Positions 51,007 through 58,476 of a stretch of 64,000 nt of DNA are shown here, piece after piece. The notes under the pieces were generated by a model. It ran no database searches, was not told where the DNA came from, and saw only the letters and a program-made list of their open reading frames with translations. The DNA lies in the NCBI GenBank assembly GCA_049115695.1, contig JAGDZR010000011.1, forward strand, positions 1 to 64,000, given 5' to 3'. Position 1 is the stretch's first letter; each line of letters starts with the position of its first letter. A program made the translations under genes and the position numbers. This stretch comes from JAGDZR01 sp049115695 (GTDB taxonomy: Bacteria; Bacteroidota; Bacteroidia; Cytophagales; Cyclobacteriaceae).

Positions 51007-51107
51007 TGTTTACTAACCCCAATGGAAAATCAGTTTTCAGATTAGACTTGATCTAAATTATACCAAGCCTCTGGGAGAGCTGCGTCGATTTTAGTAAATT
51101 GAAGTTT

Positions 51108-51335
51108 ATGTCGAGTTTTTATATCGATCTACTCTTTTGCCTGCTCACCTATAGTATATTGATCTGGCTGACTATCTGGAAAAGGAAATCCAGGAATTCA
51201 GGTAACGATAACGATGATGATGATGGAGGCATTCCCATTTGGCATGACCCTGATTTGGATTTGCCTCCTGGCGTTAGTCTACCTTCAGATGGGCCTACCT
51301 ATAAAAAGGAATTACAGGAAGAGCTGTTGGCTTAA
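51108..51335 (+). CDS. Small single-helix membrane protein with acidic tail
   Basis: 75 residues from the Met at 51108 (MSSFYIDLLFCLLTYSILIW): one N-terminal membrane helix, a KRKS basic anchor, then an acidic stretch (GNDNDDDDGG) and a Pro/Asp-rich tail (WHDPDLDLPPGVSLPSDGP). The stop overlaps the end of the convergent lipoprotein gene by four bases. No family recognised; coding is supported by the membrane-plus-tail layout only. Confidence 0.55.
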   Translation: MSSFYIDLLFCLLTYSILIWLTIWKRKSRNSGNDNDDDDGGIPIWHDPDLDLPPGVSLPSDGPTYKKELQEELLA

Positions 51336-51883
51336 TCCTCCCAAAGTATGGCTCCATGCACTTGATACCAGCTGGTGTCGCTCATTATTATTTTTTGAAA
51401 TCCGGAAATCTCATATTCAAGCAATTTACTCTCTGAGCTGACGAGTTTCAGTCGATTATAAGTAGTGTAAATAATGGCTGCATTGTCATTTTTAACCTCT
51501 CCCGAGATCACCTGGGTTTTATCTTCTGATATCGATACATATACAATGTCGATGTTCTCTCCTGGTCGAGGAGTGTAAACCTGCATCCCATCTGACAATT
51601 CAATGTCCATGGCACCAATATATCGTGGCTTGTTAAGGTTTAATTGATGAAATATTTCAAGTTCCTTTTCCCACTCTTCTTGGCTAGGCTTGTATTGCCA
51701 AAATTCCTCCTTCCCATCAAAATTTGCTCGCTTTTTGAGTTCAGCATTTCCTTTGACCAATTCAGCTGTCAGTTCCATTACGCTTTGCTTGACATCCGGT
51801 AAATCGCTTTGCAGATTGCTGTTATCCGGCACCTCGCAGGCCAGCACAAGACCAGTCAAACACAACAATATCAATCTTTTCAT
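51332..51883 (-). CDS. Lipoprotein of unknown family
   Basis: 183 residues. LILLCLTGLVLACEVPDN is a lipoprotein signal with Cys16. The mature part starts with a helical region (SVMELTAELVKGNAELKKRA) and continues with beta-rich sequence (MQVYTPRPGENIDIVYVSIS). No catalytic or cofactor motif. A TATCATTG box (7 of 8) lies four bases before the start codon. Function unknown. Confidence 0.75.
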   Translation of the reverse strand: MKRLILLCLTGLVLACEVPDNSNLQSDLPDVKQSVMELTAELVKGNAELKKRANFDGKEEFWQYKPSQEEWEKELEIFHQLNLNKPRYIGAMDIELSDGMQVYTPRPGENIDIVYVSISEDKTQVISGEVKNDNAAIIYTTYNRLKLVSSESKLLEYEISGFQKIIMSDTSWYQVHGAILWED

Positions 51884-51887
51884 ATTA

Positions 51888-51895
51888 CAATGATA
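51888..51895 (-). promoter_or_regulatory. -7 box immediately before the lipoprotein gene
   Basis: TATCATTG on the minus strand (seven of eight TAnnTTTG), four bases (TAAT) before the ATG at 51883. Confidence 0.35.
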
Positions 51896-51917
51896 TGTGA
51901 TGTAAGGATCAAAAAAA

Positions 51918-51939
51918 ATCCCCGAATTACTCCGGGGAT
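51918..51939 (-). terminator. Terminator of gpmI
   Basis: ATCCCCG / CGGGGAT stem (7 bp, 8-base loop) starting eight bases after the gpmI stop and followed on the minus strand by a run of eight Ts. Confidence 0.8.
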
Positions 51940-51946
51940 GAGTTTT

Positions 51947-53467
51947 TTAGATCAAAATATTACCCGTCATTTCAGGCGGAATGTCTACTCCAATTTGTTT
52001 TAGTATAGTAGGTGCTAAATCACCCAGTTTTCCTGGTTTCAATTCTCCCTTGAAGTCATTGCTCACCAGGAAGTGTGGAACCAAATTAGTAGTATGGGCC
52101 GTATTCGGGCTACCATCAGGATTCACCATAATATCCGAGTTGCCATGATCTGCTATGATGTGAACATTATAGTCATTTTCAAGTGCCACTTCCACTACCT
52201 GCTCAGCACACTGATCAACAGTCTCACATGCCTTGACAGCCGCCTCAAAAACGCCTGTATGTCCAACCATATCCGGGTTAGCAAAGTTCAAGCAGACAAA
52301 GTCGGTCTCACCCTTATTCAGTTCAGGAATGATAGCATCACGAATATCCTTCGCACTCATCTCTGGTTGCAAATCATAGGTGGCTACTTTGGGAGATGGA
52401 CAAAGTAGTCTTTTTTCACCTTTAAATTCACTTTCTCGTCCCCCGGAGAAAAAGAATGTTACGTGAGGATACTTCTCTGTTTCAGCGATACGGATCTGTT
52501 GTTTTCCGGCCCCTTCCAGCACCTCTCCGAGTGTGTTTTTTAAATTGTCTTTATCGAATACCACTTTGACGTCTTTGAAGGTGTCGTCATAGTTGGTCAT
52601 GGTAACATAGTAGAGCTTAAGCGCCTTCATGTTTTGTTCAGGAAAATCCTTCTGAGTAAGAACTTCAGTAATCTCGCGTCCTCTATCTGTCCGGAAGTTG
52701 AAACACATCACAACATCGCCTTCCTGAATAGTACCGTTCGGATTGCCTGCTTCATCTGACACAATAATAGGCTTAATGAACTCATCAGTCACATCTGAAG
52801 CATATGATGCTTCAATTCCCTGAGCAGCATTCATTACCTTTTCACCAGTAGCGTTGACCATTGCATCATAGGCCAGTTTCACTCTTTCCCAGCGTTTGTC
52901 CCTGTCCATCGCGAAGTATCTACCCGTAATAGAGGCAATTTTCCCAACCCGTTCACTCATGTGCTGGTCTAGCTCTTTCACAAATCCTAATCCGCTCTTT
53001 GGATCACAATCTCGTCCATCGGTAAATGCATGAACAAATACATTACTGCAAGCATTAGCTTGTGCCGCATCAATTAATCCCTTTAAGTGATTGATATGAG
53101 AATGGACACCCCCGTTTGACAGGAGACCTATAAAGTGAACAGATTTACCATTTGATTTGGCATACTCAAAAGCGTCAACCAATACTTGTTCTTTAGCCAG
53201 ACTTCCATCTTCTGCTGCATTATTGATTTTTACCAGGTCTTGATAGACCACTCTCCCGGCACCAAGATTCATGTGACCTACTTCAGAGTTTCCCATTTGT
53301 CCGTCAGGTAGACCAACAGCCAAACCGGATGCCTCCAGTGTACTGTTTGAATACTTGCTGTATAGACTGTCAATAAATGGAGTGTTAGCTTGATCGATGG
53401 CAGACACCTTTTTATCTTTGGCGATTCCCCAGCCATCCAGGATCATGAGTATTACCTTCTTGTTCAT
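51947..53467 (-). CDS. gpmI: 2,3-bisphosphoglycerate-independent phosphoglycerate mutase
   Basis: 506 residues from the Met at 53467 (MNKKVILMILDGWGIAKDKK), the normal family start; a frame open to 53542 adds 25 residues that cross the promoter. This manganese enzyme interconverts 3- and 2-phosphoglycerate in glycolysis. The phosphoserine nucleophile lies in QMGNSEVGHMNLGAGR; metal ligands include ILDGWG, ADHGNSD and the NFANPDMVGHTG histidine/aspartate. Length is typical. It is followed by its own terminator and preceded by a perfect -7 box. Confidence 0.97.
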   Translation of the reverse strand: MNKKVILMILDGWGIAKDKKVSAIDQANTPFIDSLYSKYSNSTLEASGLAVGLPDGQMGNSEVGHMNLGAGRVVYQDLVKINNAAEDGSLAKEQVLVDAFEYAKSNGKSVHFIGLLSNGGVHSHINHLKGLIDAAQANACSNVFVHAFTDGRDCDPKSGLGFVKELDQHMSERVGKIASITGRYFAMDRDKRWERVKLAYDAMVNATGEKVMNAAQGIEASYASDVTDEFIKPIIVSDEAGNPNGTIQEGDVVMCFNFRTDRGREITEVLTQKDFPEQNMKALKLYYVTMTNYDDTFKDVKVVFDKDNLKNTLGEVLEGAGKQQIRIAETEKYPHVTFFFSGGRESEFKGEKRLLCPSPKVATYDLQPEMSAKDIRDAIIPELNKGETDFVCLNFANPDMVGHTGVFEAAVKACETVDQCAEQVVEVALENDYNVHIIADHGNSDIMVNPDGSPNTAHTTNLVPHFLVSNDFKGELKPGKLGDLAPTILKQIGVDIPPEMTGNILI

Positions 53468-53471
53468 GGGG

Positions 53472-53479
53472 CAAATATA
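53472..53479 (-). promoter_or_regulatory. -7 box immediately before gpmI
   Basis: TATATTTG on the minus strand (perfect TAnnTTTG) followed by CCCC and the ATG at 53467, implying a leaderless transcript and excluding the longer start. Confidence 0.65.
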
Positions 53480-53561
53480 AGATGGGCAGACCGCAGGCTT
53501 GCTTAAATATTTGTAAATTAAGTGGCTGAATTTCTGGCACAATTATGGATTTGACAAAAGC

Positions 53562-53948
53562 ATGCGAAAGATAATTACACTGATATTGGGATTATATATC
53601 ATCAGTCCGGTAATGGGTCAGGATGAGGTATTGAGTGATGTGGAGACTGCCTTGAGTGCAGGGAGTGCTAAAGAATTGGTAAAATATTGTTTGAGTTCTG
53701 TTCGCCTTCAAATCAATGGTGACAACAAAGTATACAGCAAACCTCAGGCTGAGGCAGTGTTGAGAGACTTTTTCCAGAAAAATGCAGCTCAGGAATTTCA
53801 GTACACACATCGTGGCTCCTCGCCTGGTGGATTGGTATACTGCATCGGGCAGTACAAAATAAGTGGTGCGAGTTTTCGGGTATATATGTTATTGAAAGAA
53901 TCCAATGATCAATTTTTGATCGATACGATTTCCTTCAACAAGGAGTAG
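53562..53948 (+). CDS. DUF4783 family exported protein
   Basis: 128 residues with a signal peptide (to about residue 20, ISPVMGQ). The rest matches DUF4783, an NTF2-like fold limited to Bacteroidota: ALSAGSAKELVKYCLSSV, YSKPQAEAVLRDFFQKN and GQYKISGASFRVYMLLKE. Function unknown. A TGGATTTG box (7 of 8) at 53546-53553 lies eight bases before the ATG. Followed by nadC after 24 bases. Confidence 0.88.
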   Translation: MRKIITLILGLYIISPVMGQDEVLSDVETALSAGSAKELVKYCLSSVRLQINGDNKVYSKPQAEAVLRDFFQKNAAQEFQYTHRGSSPGGLVYCIGQYKISGASFRVYMLLKESNDQFLIDTISFNKE

Positions 53949-53959
53949 CAGTTCTTCTT

Positions 53960-53967
53960 TACTTTTG
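53960..53967 (+). promoter_or_regulatory. -7 box immediately before nadC
   Basis: TACTTTTG (perfect TAnnTTTG) followed by TCGCC and the nadC ATG at 53973; the message would start at or beside the ATG. Confidence 0.6.
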
Positions 53968-53972
53968 TCGCC

Positions 53973-54839
53973 ATGTCTCCACACTACCTAACATCAGAGA
54001 AGATCACTGAATTTATCAATTATTCCATAGCCGAAGATCATGGTGATGGTGATCACACCTCTATGGGAAGCATTCCAGAAAGCAGATTGGACACTGCTCA
54101 GCTGTTGATCAAAGGTGATGGTGTATTGGCAGGAGTAGAGCTGGCAAGGCAAATCTTTCATCACATCGATTCGGAAGTTGAATTCAACCAGATACTAAGT
54201 GATGGTGATACGGTCTCTCCGGAGGATATTGCTTTTACAGTTTCTGGAAGTGCACGGGCACTATTAGGAGCAGAGCGATTAGCCCTAAACTGCATGCAGC
54301 GCATGAGTGGCATTGCGACATATACGCGCAAGATGACAGACATGCTACATGGCACCAATGCCAAATTACTTGACACACGCAAAACGACACCCAATTTTAG
54401 AATGGCAGAAAAATGGGCTGTCTCAATAGGTGGGGGAGTTAACCATCGATTTGGTCTCTATGATATGATCATGCTCAAGGACAATCACATTGATTTCGCT
54501 GGCGGGGTTGCCAAAGCCATTAAATCCGTCAACGACTACTTAGAAAAAAGTGGTAAATCCTTAAAAATAGAAATTGAAGTGCGAAATTTGCGCGAATTGG
54601 AGGAGGTGCTGGAGGCAGGTCATGTACACAGGATCATGTTGGACAACATGTTACCCTCAGACATGAAACAAGCTATCACCATGATTGACGGTCAGTATGA
54701 GACTGAAGCGTCGGGTGGAATCACAGAGGATTCTATCAGGGAAATAGCAGAAACAGGGGTGGACTACATTTCTGTGGGTGCGCTTACACACTCCTACAAG
54801 AGTATGGACATGAGCTTAAAAGCAGTGAGTAAACAATGA
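53973..54839 (+). CDS. nadC: Nicotinate-nucleotide pyrophosphorylase (quinolinate phosphoribosyltransferase)
   Basis: 288 residues. NadC converts quinolinate and PRPP to nicotinate mononucleotide in NAD synthesis. The core motif LLDTRKTTPNFRMAEKWA, GGGVNHRFGLYDMIMLKDNH, EIEVRNLRE and the C-terminal SGGITEDSIREIAETGVDYI are diagnostic. Length is normal. It overlaps the following YcxB-like gene by four bases and heads a three-gene unit ending in recX. Confidence 0.97.
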   Translation: MSPHYLTSEKITEFINYSIAEDHGDGDHTSMGSIPESRLDTAQLLIKGDGVLAGVELARQIFHHIDSEVEFNQILSDGDTVSPEDIAFTVSGSARALLGAERLALNCMQRMSGIATYTRKMTDMLHGTNAKLLDTRKTTPNFRMAEKWAVSIGGGVNHRFGLYDMIMLKDNHIDFAGGVAKAIKSVNDYLEKSGKSLKIEIEVRNLRELEEVLEAGHVHRIMLDNMLPSDMKQAITMIDGQYETEASGGITEDSIREIAETGVDYISVGALTHSYKSMDMSLKAVSKQ

Positions 54840-55309
54840 TTATTAGAACTAAAAAGTATCAGTTAACAACCAAAACATATATCGGTCTCGCCTTCAATGG
54901 TGTGCTCAAGCAGCAGTGGTGGGTTTTTGGTATTTACCTGGCAATTTGCGCAGGATATTTCTTGATCCCTAATTGGTGGTGGATCATCGGTGCTACCATT
55001 GCACTTGCTGTATATTTTCTGTTTTGGCTGATACAGTTTGCTGGGGTCACACAACTCGAACAAGGGAAGTTTCTATTTCAGCGCATGAATTATGAAATCA
55101 CAAGTCAGCAAATATTGATCAAATTGAGTGAGCGACAAGGAATGCCAGTGAAATGGGATCAAATCAAGCGAGTAAGAGTCGGTAAAGATTTCTTTGTTCT
55201 CTTCCTCAGCAAAGCGCAATTGATTCATCTGCCTTATAAAATTTTCAAAAGTGAGAATGAAATCAAATTCCTAAAAACCGTTCTTAAGCGGAAGGAATTC
55301 ATCAAATAA
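54836..55309 (+). CDS. YcxB-like membrane protein
   Basis: 157 residues. Two membrane helices (about 30-47 and 48-70, GIYLAICAGYFLIPNWWWII) followed by a beta-rich C-terminal domain (YEITSQQILIKLSERQGMPV, WDQIKRVRVGKDFFVLFL) as in YcxB-like proteins. Role unknown. It overlaps nadC by four bases and recX by one base (TAATG). Confidence 0.8.
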   Translation: MIIRTKKYQLTTKTYIGLAFNGVLKQQWWVFGIYLAICAGYFLIPNWWWIIGATIALAVYFLFWLIQFAGVTQLEQGKFLFQRMNYEITSQQILIKLSERQGMPVKWDQIKRVRVGKDFFVLFLSKAQLIHLPYKIFKSENEIKFLKTVLKRKEFIK

Positions 55310-55785
55310 TGTCTCGTGCCGAGCGAATCAAAGCGGCCAAAAACAAAGCTGCACGTTATTGTGCAGGAGGGGAAAGATCTCCTAAAAAAGTATTAGAGAA
55401 ACTCCAGCAATATGGACTTGAACATGAAGAAAGTGAACAAGTCCTTGCAGATTTGATCGCACTCAATTTTGTCAACGAGGAGCGTTACGCAAACGCCTTT
55501 GTCAAGGACAAGTTTCGCTTCAATAAATGGGGTAAAAAGCGCATTGAAATGGAGCTTGCTAATCAGCAAATCGACTACCAATTGATTGCAAATGCCTTGG
55601 ATGAAATTAATCTATCAGAATATCAACAAATCATCATGGGACTGGCCCAACAGAAATGGACGTCCCTATCTCGTGAATCCGACGATTTCATAAAAAAACA
55701 AAAGACCATTCGATTCTTACTAGGCAAAGGATTTGAAAGTGACTTGGCTGTGAAGACGGTGAACCATCTGACTGAATCGTCATAA
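55309..55785 (+). CDS. recX: Regulatory protein RecX
   Basis: 158 residues of three-helix RecX repeats: AARYCAGGERSPKKVLEKLQ, LIALNFVNEERYANAFVKDK and FRFNKWGKKRIEMELANQQI are the family signatures. RecX binds RecA filaments and limits recombination and SOS activity. It is the last gene of the nadC unit, and the hairpin-repeat array begins a few bases after its stop codon. Confidence 0.92.
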   Translation: MSRAERIKAAKNKAARYCAGGERSPKKVLEKLQQYGLEHEESEQVLADLIALNFVNEERYANAFVKDKFRFNKWGKKRIEMELANQQIDYQLIANALDEINLSEYQQIIMGLAQQKWTSLSRESDDFIKKQKTIRFLLGKGFESDLAVKTVNHLTESS

Positions 55786-55792
55786 CGCCCCT

Positions 55793-56140
55793 AGCCATGT
55801 CGATAAAAGGAGATATCTATTTTTTCACCCCAAGTATTTAAACCTCTTTAGTCATATCGATGGGAGGAGCTCCACCCTTCCTAGTCATGTCGACGAAAGG
55901 AGACATCTATTCATTTTTCATTCCAGGTATTTAACCCTCCATAGTCATATCAACTGCAGGAGATATCTATTCATTTTCACACCAGCATTAAACAATAGAA
56001 TTACGCTCTCCAATAAAGTCAAACCTGTTAACAATCCACTCACACACCCCTGGTCATGTAGAAGATAGGAGACATCCATTCATTTTTCATTCCGGGTATT
56101 TAACCCTCCTAGGTCATATCGACGGCAGGAGATATCTAAG
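55793..56140. repeat. Array of six hairpin repeats in three composite copies
   Basis: Six copies of a 20-base hairpin motif: 5-base arm, 10-base loop ending AGGA, 5-base arm. They begin at 55797, 55854, 55887, 55947, 56056 and 56116. G-type units (1st, 3rd, 5th) have left arm ATGTC (ATGTA in the 5th) and right arm GACAT (GATAT in the 1st); A-type units (4th, 6th) have ATATC and GATAT; the 2nd is A-type on the left with a lost right arm. Each G-type unit is followed about 60 bases later by an A-type, separated by a conserved 30-base spacer containing GGTATTTAACCCTCC. Copies 55887-55966 and 56056-56135 are both exactly 80 bases. The rest of the gap to 56378 holds no gene or clear promoter. Confidence 0.8.
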
Positions 56141-56378
56141 TCCATTTAGTTGAAACTACCATTGTCGAGTTAAATAGTCATCAAGAAGTTAAAAAAACCT
56201 TAAACATGATGGTTTGATGACGATTTGGATTTAATTCAACGGGTACAGTCTTCATCATTGCCAAAAATGAATCAAATAGGAATCAAATTTCGCTTCTAAT
56301 CTGTCTTCCACATTGCAATTGATTTTTGTCGAATGATTCGCTGCAGATTTCCGGCTAATTTTTTGTTAGATTGAAAAT

Positions 56379-56810
56379 ATGATTTTACTCTTAACACTTC
56401 TTCTAACATTTCCACAGCAATCCAACCATCTCAATAAAAACAAAAAAGACGTCATGATTGGTGGCTGGGATGTAGTCAGCTATCATAACGATCAGCCCAT
56501 AGAAGGCTCTGAAAATATAAGTTCCACCTACCAGGGGGGTACCTATTTTTTTGCCTCGACAGAGAACAAAAATCTATTTGACTCAGATCCAGATAAATAT
56601 GTCCCTGCATATGGAGGCTGGTGTGCATATGCCATGGGTGATGACGGTAGCAAAGTGAAAATACATCCAGAATCTTATAAGATCATTGAGGGCCGTTTGT
56701 ATCTATTTTACAACTTCTGGGGGACGGATACACTGGAAATGTGGAACGAAGATGAAAAAAATCTAAAGGAAAAAGCAGATTCCTACTGGGCGGATATTAT
56801 AAAAAGTTAG
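56379..56810 (+). CDS. YHS domain protein
   Basis: 143 residues with a short hydrophobic N-terminus (MILLLTLLLTFPQQS), probably a signal peptide. The YHS domain spans about 28-110: GGWDVVSYHNDQPIEGSENI, GTYFFASTENKNLFDSDPDK, YVPAYGGWCAYAMGDDG and IIEGRLYLFYN. YHS domains bind heavy metals such as copper in some proteins. Stand-alone gene after the repeat array. Confidence 0.88.
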   Translation: MILLLTLLLTFPQQSNHLNKNKKDVMIGGWDVVSYHNDQPIEGSENISSTYQGGTYFFASTENKNLFDSDPDKYVPAYGGWCAYAMGDDGSKVKIHPESYKIIEGRLYLFYNFWGTDTLEMWNEDEKNLKEKADSYWADIIKS

Positions 56811-56843
56811 AAAGTTTTATCTTTTCGGAATACCCAGCATCAT

Positions 56844-57350
56844 ATGTCATTACATTCCTCAGCCAACCACCTGATCGCCCAGCTCAATCAAGTAATGAAT
56901 CAGCTAAAACCAGAGGAGTTTAGCCAACCCCTGGAAGTATTGAGCGGATCATCCGTCGGACAACACATCAGACACACACTGGAATTTTTTATCTGTCTGA
57001 TTGATGGCGCAAATGGTAACAGCATCAATTATGACAATCGCAAGCATGATGCGATCATCGAACAGGACGTGAAAATTGCCATGAGTGTTTGCCAATCAAT
57101 TACAGACTTTCTCGATAAGAATCCGACTGATTTTGACCTGACCATGGAGGCTAACTACGATGTTGAACAAGGTGAGGCGCTGAGTTTTCGAAGCAGCTTT
57201 TATCGGGAGCTTGCCTACAATATTGAGCATGCCATCCATCACATGGCCTTGATTAAAATTGGTGTTCGATCCTTAGAAAGATCCATCTTGTTGCCAGATC
57301 ATTTTGGTGTAGCCAGCTCCACTGTCAGGTATCAGATGAGTCAGAAATAA
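56844..57350 (+). CDS. DinB family protein
   Basis: 168 residues, four-helix DinB/YfiT-like bundle. Metal-binding histidines are visible in SVGQHIRHTLEFF and NIEHAIHHMALIKIG. Members include bacillithiol transferases and other thiol-dependent enzymes; since this genome makes bacillithiol (bshA at 14077), a thiol transferase role is possible but unproven. Lies 33 bases after the YHS gene and may share its transcript. Confidence 0.87.
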   Translation: MSLHSSANHLIAQLNQVMNQLKPEEFSQPLEVLSGSSVGQHIRHTLEFFICLIDGANGNSINYDNRKHDAIIEQDVKIAMSVCQSITDFLDKNPTDFDLTMEANYDVEQGEALSFRSSFYRELAYNIEHAIHHMALIKIGVRSLERSILLPDHFGVASSTVRYQMSQK

Positions 57351-57459
57351 TTCGTAAATCAGTAAAAAAGGGTATTGCTATAAATAGATTTAGTTCATAA
57401 TTTTAGAATCAAAGTGAATAACTTTAGATATCTACGTATTGAATCTAACTAAACCAAAC

Positions 57460-58167
57460 ATGAAAAAATCAATTTTAACACTAGTCTGTGTACTGTCTAC
57501 ATATCTGCTGTTTGCTCAAGACTATATTATAAAAAAAGACGGATCAGAAATTCGTGCTAAAGTCCTGGAAGTAGGAACCACTGAGATTAAGTACAAGCTA
57601 TTTGTAAATCCGGATGGCCCAACAATAGCGATTTTCAATCGTGACGTAATGATGATCAGATATGAAAATGGTACCAATCACATCATTGAAAGCTCAAGCG
57701 CCAACTCCTCCTATTCCAACGGAAACTCAAACATCGACAGACCTTTCAAATACCAAGGGGTCACCAGAAGAGAGCCTTATCTAGCTGTGCTTTTTTCAGG
57801 GTTATTTCCTGGAGGAGGTCAATACTATAATAAACAAGCCGGCAAGGGGGCAATAGCTACCGTTGTTGGAGTAACGGGTTTATCAATGATGATTGCCGGA
57901 GTAAGTCAATTGTCATACCTATATGAAGACGATTACTACGATTATTATGATTATCTAGATGACGTTGAAACAGCCGCCGCTTTATCCACTGCAGGCAGTG
58001 TCATCTATTCACTCAACTGGCTTTGGTCCACCATTGATGCGGGAGTATCTGCCACTAAGCTGAATCGAGATTACGGACTGACATTTGGCATCAAGCCTAT
58101 TCGATACCAAAATCTTGTATCCAACCAAAAGATATCAGCAGGGCCCACAATCACGATCAAATTCTAA
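57460..58167 (+). CDS. Exported protein with DUF5683-like membrane region
   Basis: 235 residues from the Met at 57460 (MKKSILTLVCVLSTYLLFAQ, signal peptide); a frame open to 57439 adds seven non-hydrophobic residues. The N-terminal part (DYIIKKDGSEIRAKVLEVGT) is a small beta domain common in Bacteroidota secreted proteins; the middle part has the P-x-LA-x-LFSGLFPGGGQYYNKQ motif and two membrane helices, then a tyrosine/aspartate-rich loop (DDYYDYYDYLDD). Function unknown. Confidence 0.78.
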   Translation: MKKSILTLVCVLSTYLLFAQDYIIKKDGSEIRAKVLEVGTTEIKYKLFVNPDGPTIAIFNRDVMMIRYENGTNHIIESSSANSSYSNGNSNIDRPFKYQGVTRREPYLAVLFSGLFPGGGQYYNKQAGKGAIATVVGVTGLSMMIAGVSQLSYLYEDDYYDYYDYLDDVETAAALSTAGSVIYSLNWLWSTIDAGVSATKLNRDYGLTFGIKPIRYQNLVSNQKISAGPTITIKF

Positions 58168-58172
58168 TCAAG

Positions 58173-58236
58173 AGTGGGTTGCTTGCCAAGCGAGGCTTGT
58201 TATCAATTAACATTCACCACTCTAAGGCAACCCACT
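58173..58236 (+). other. Long-range inverted repeat after the DUF5683-like gene
   Basis: AGTGGGTTGC (58173-58182) pairs perfectly with GCAACCCACT (58227-58236); the enclosed 44 bases contain a smaller AAGC-GAG-GCTT hairpin. The pair is followed by TTCTCATTTT, so it may act as an imperfect terminator or a structured 3' end. The rest of the gap to 58476 holds no gene that can be supported. Confidence 0.5.
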
Positions 58237-58476
58237 TCTCATTTTATTCAATCAGCAATGATGAACAATTTGAAAACAGAATATTTTGATCTTTTTTCGT
58301 TCTGGTTTGAGTTTGTTTTGACTGCAACCAAAATCATCAAACAGATAAAAAGAATATTCTGAATCATCATATTTCCAAGCGCTGGCTAACTACCTTGTAA
58401 TCAGAACATTTAACATATTTTGATACAACATGTGCGGATAATTTCCGTTCTTTACAAGTAACTAAATTGCATCGCC

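Noticed and set aside
55786..56378. CRISPR array
   Set aside because: Repeats are degenerate, contain internal hairpins, spacers between them are themselves conserved, and no cas genes are near.
58174..58362. 62-residue plus-strand open frame after the DUF5683-like gene
   Set aside because: It overlaps the inverted repeat, has no promoter or signal and no family resemblance.
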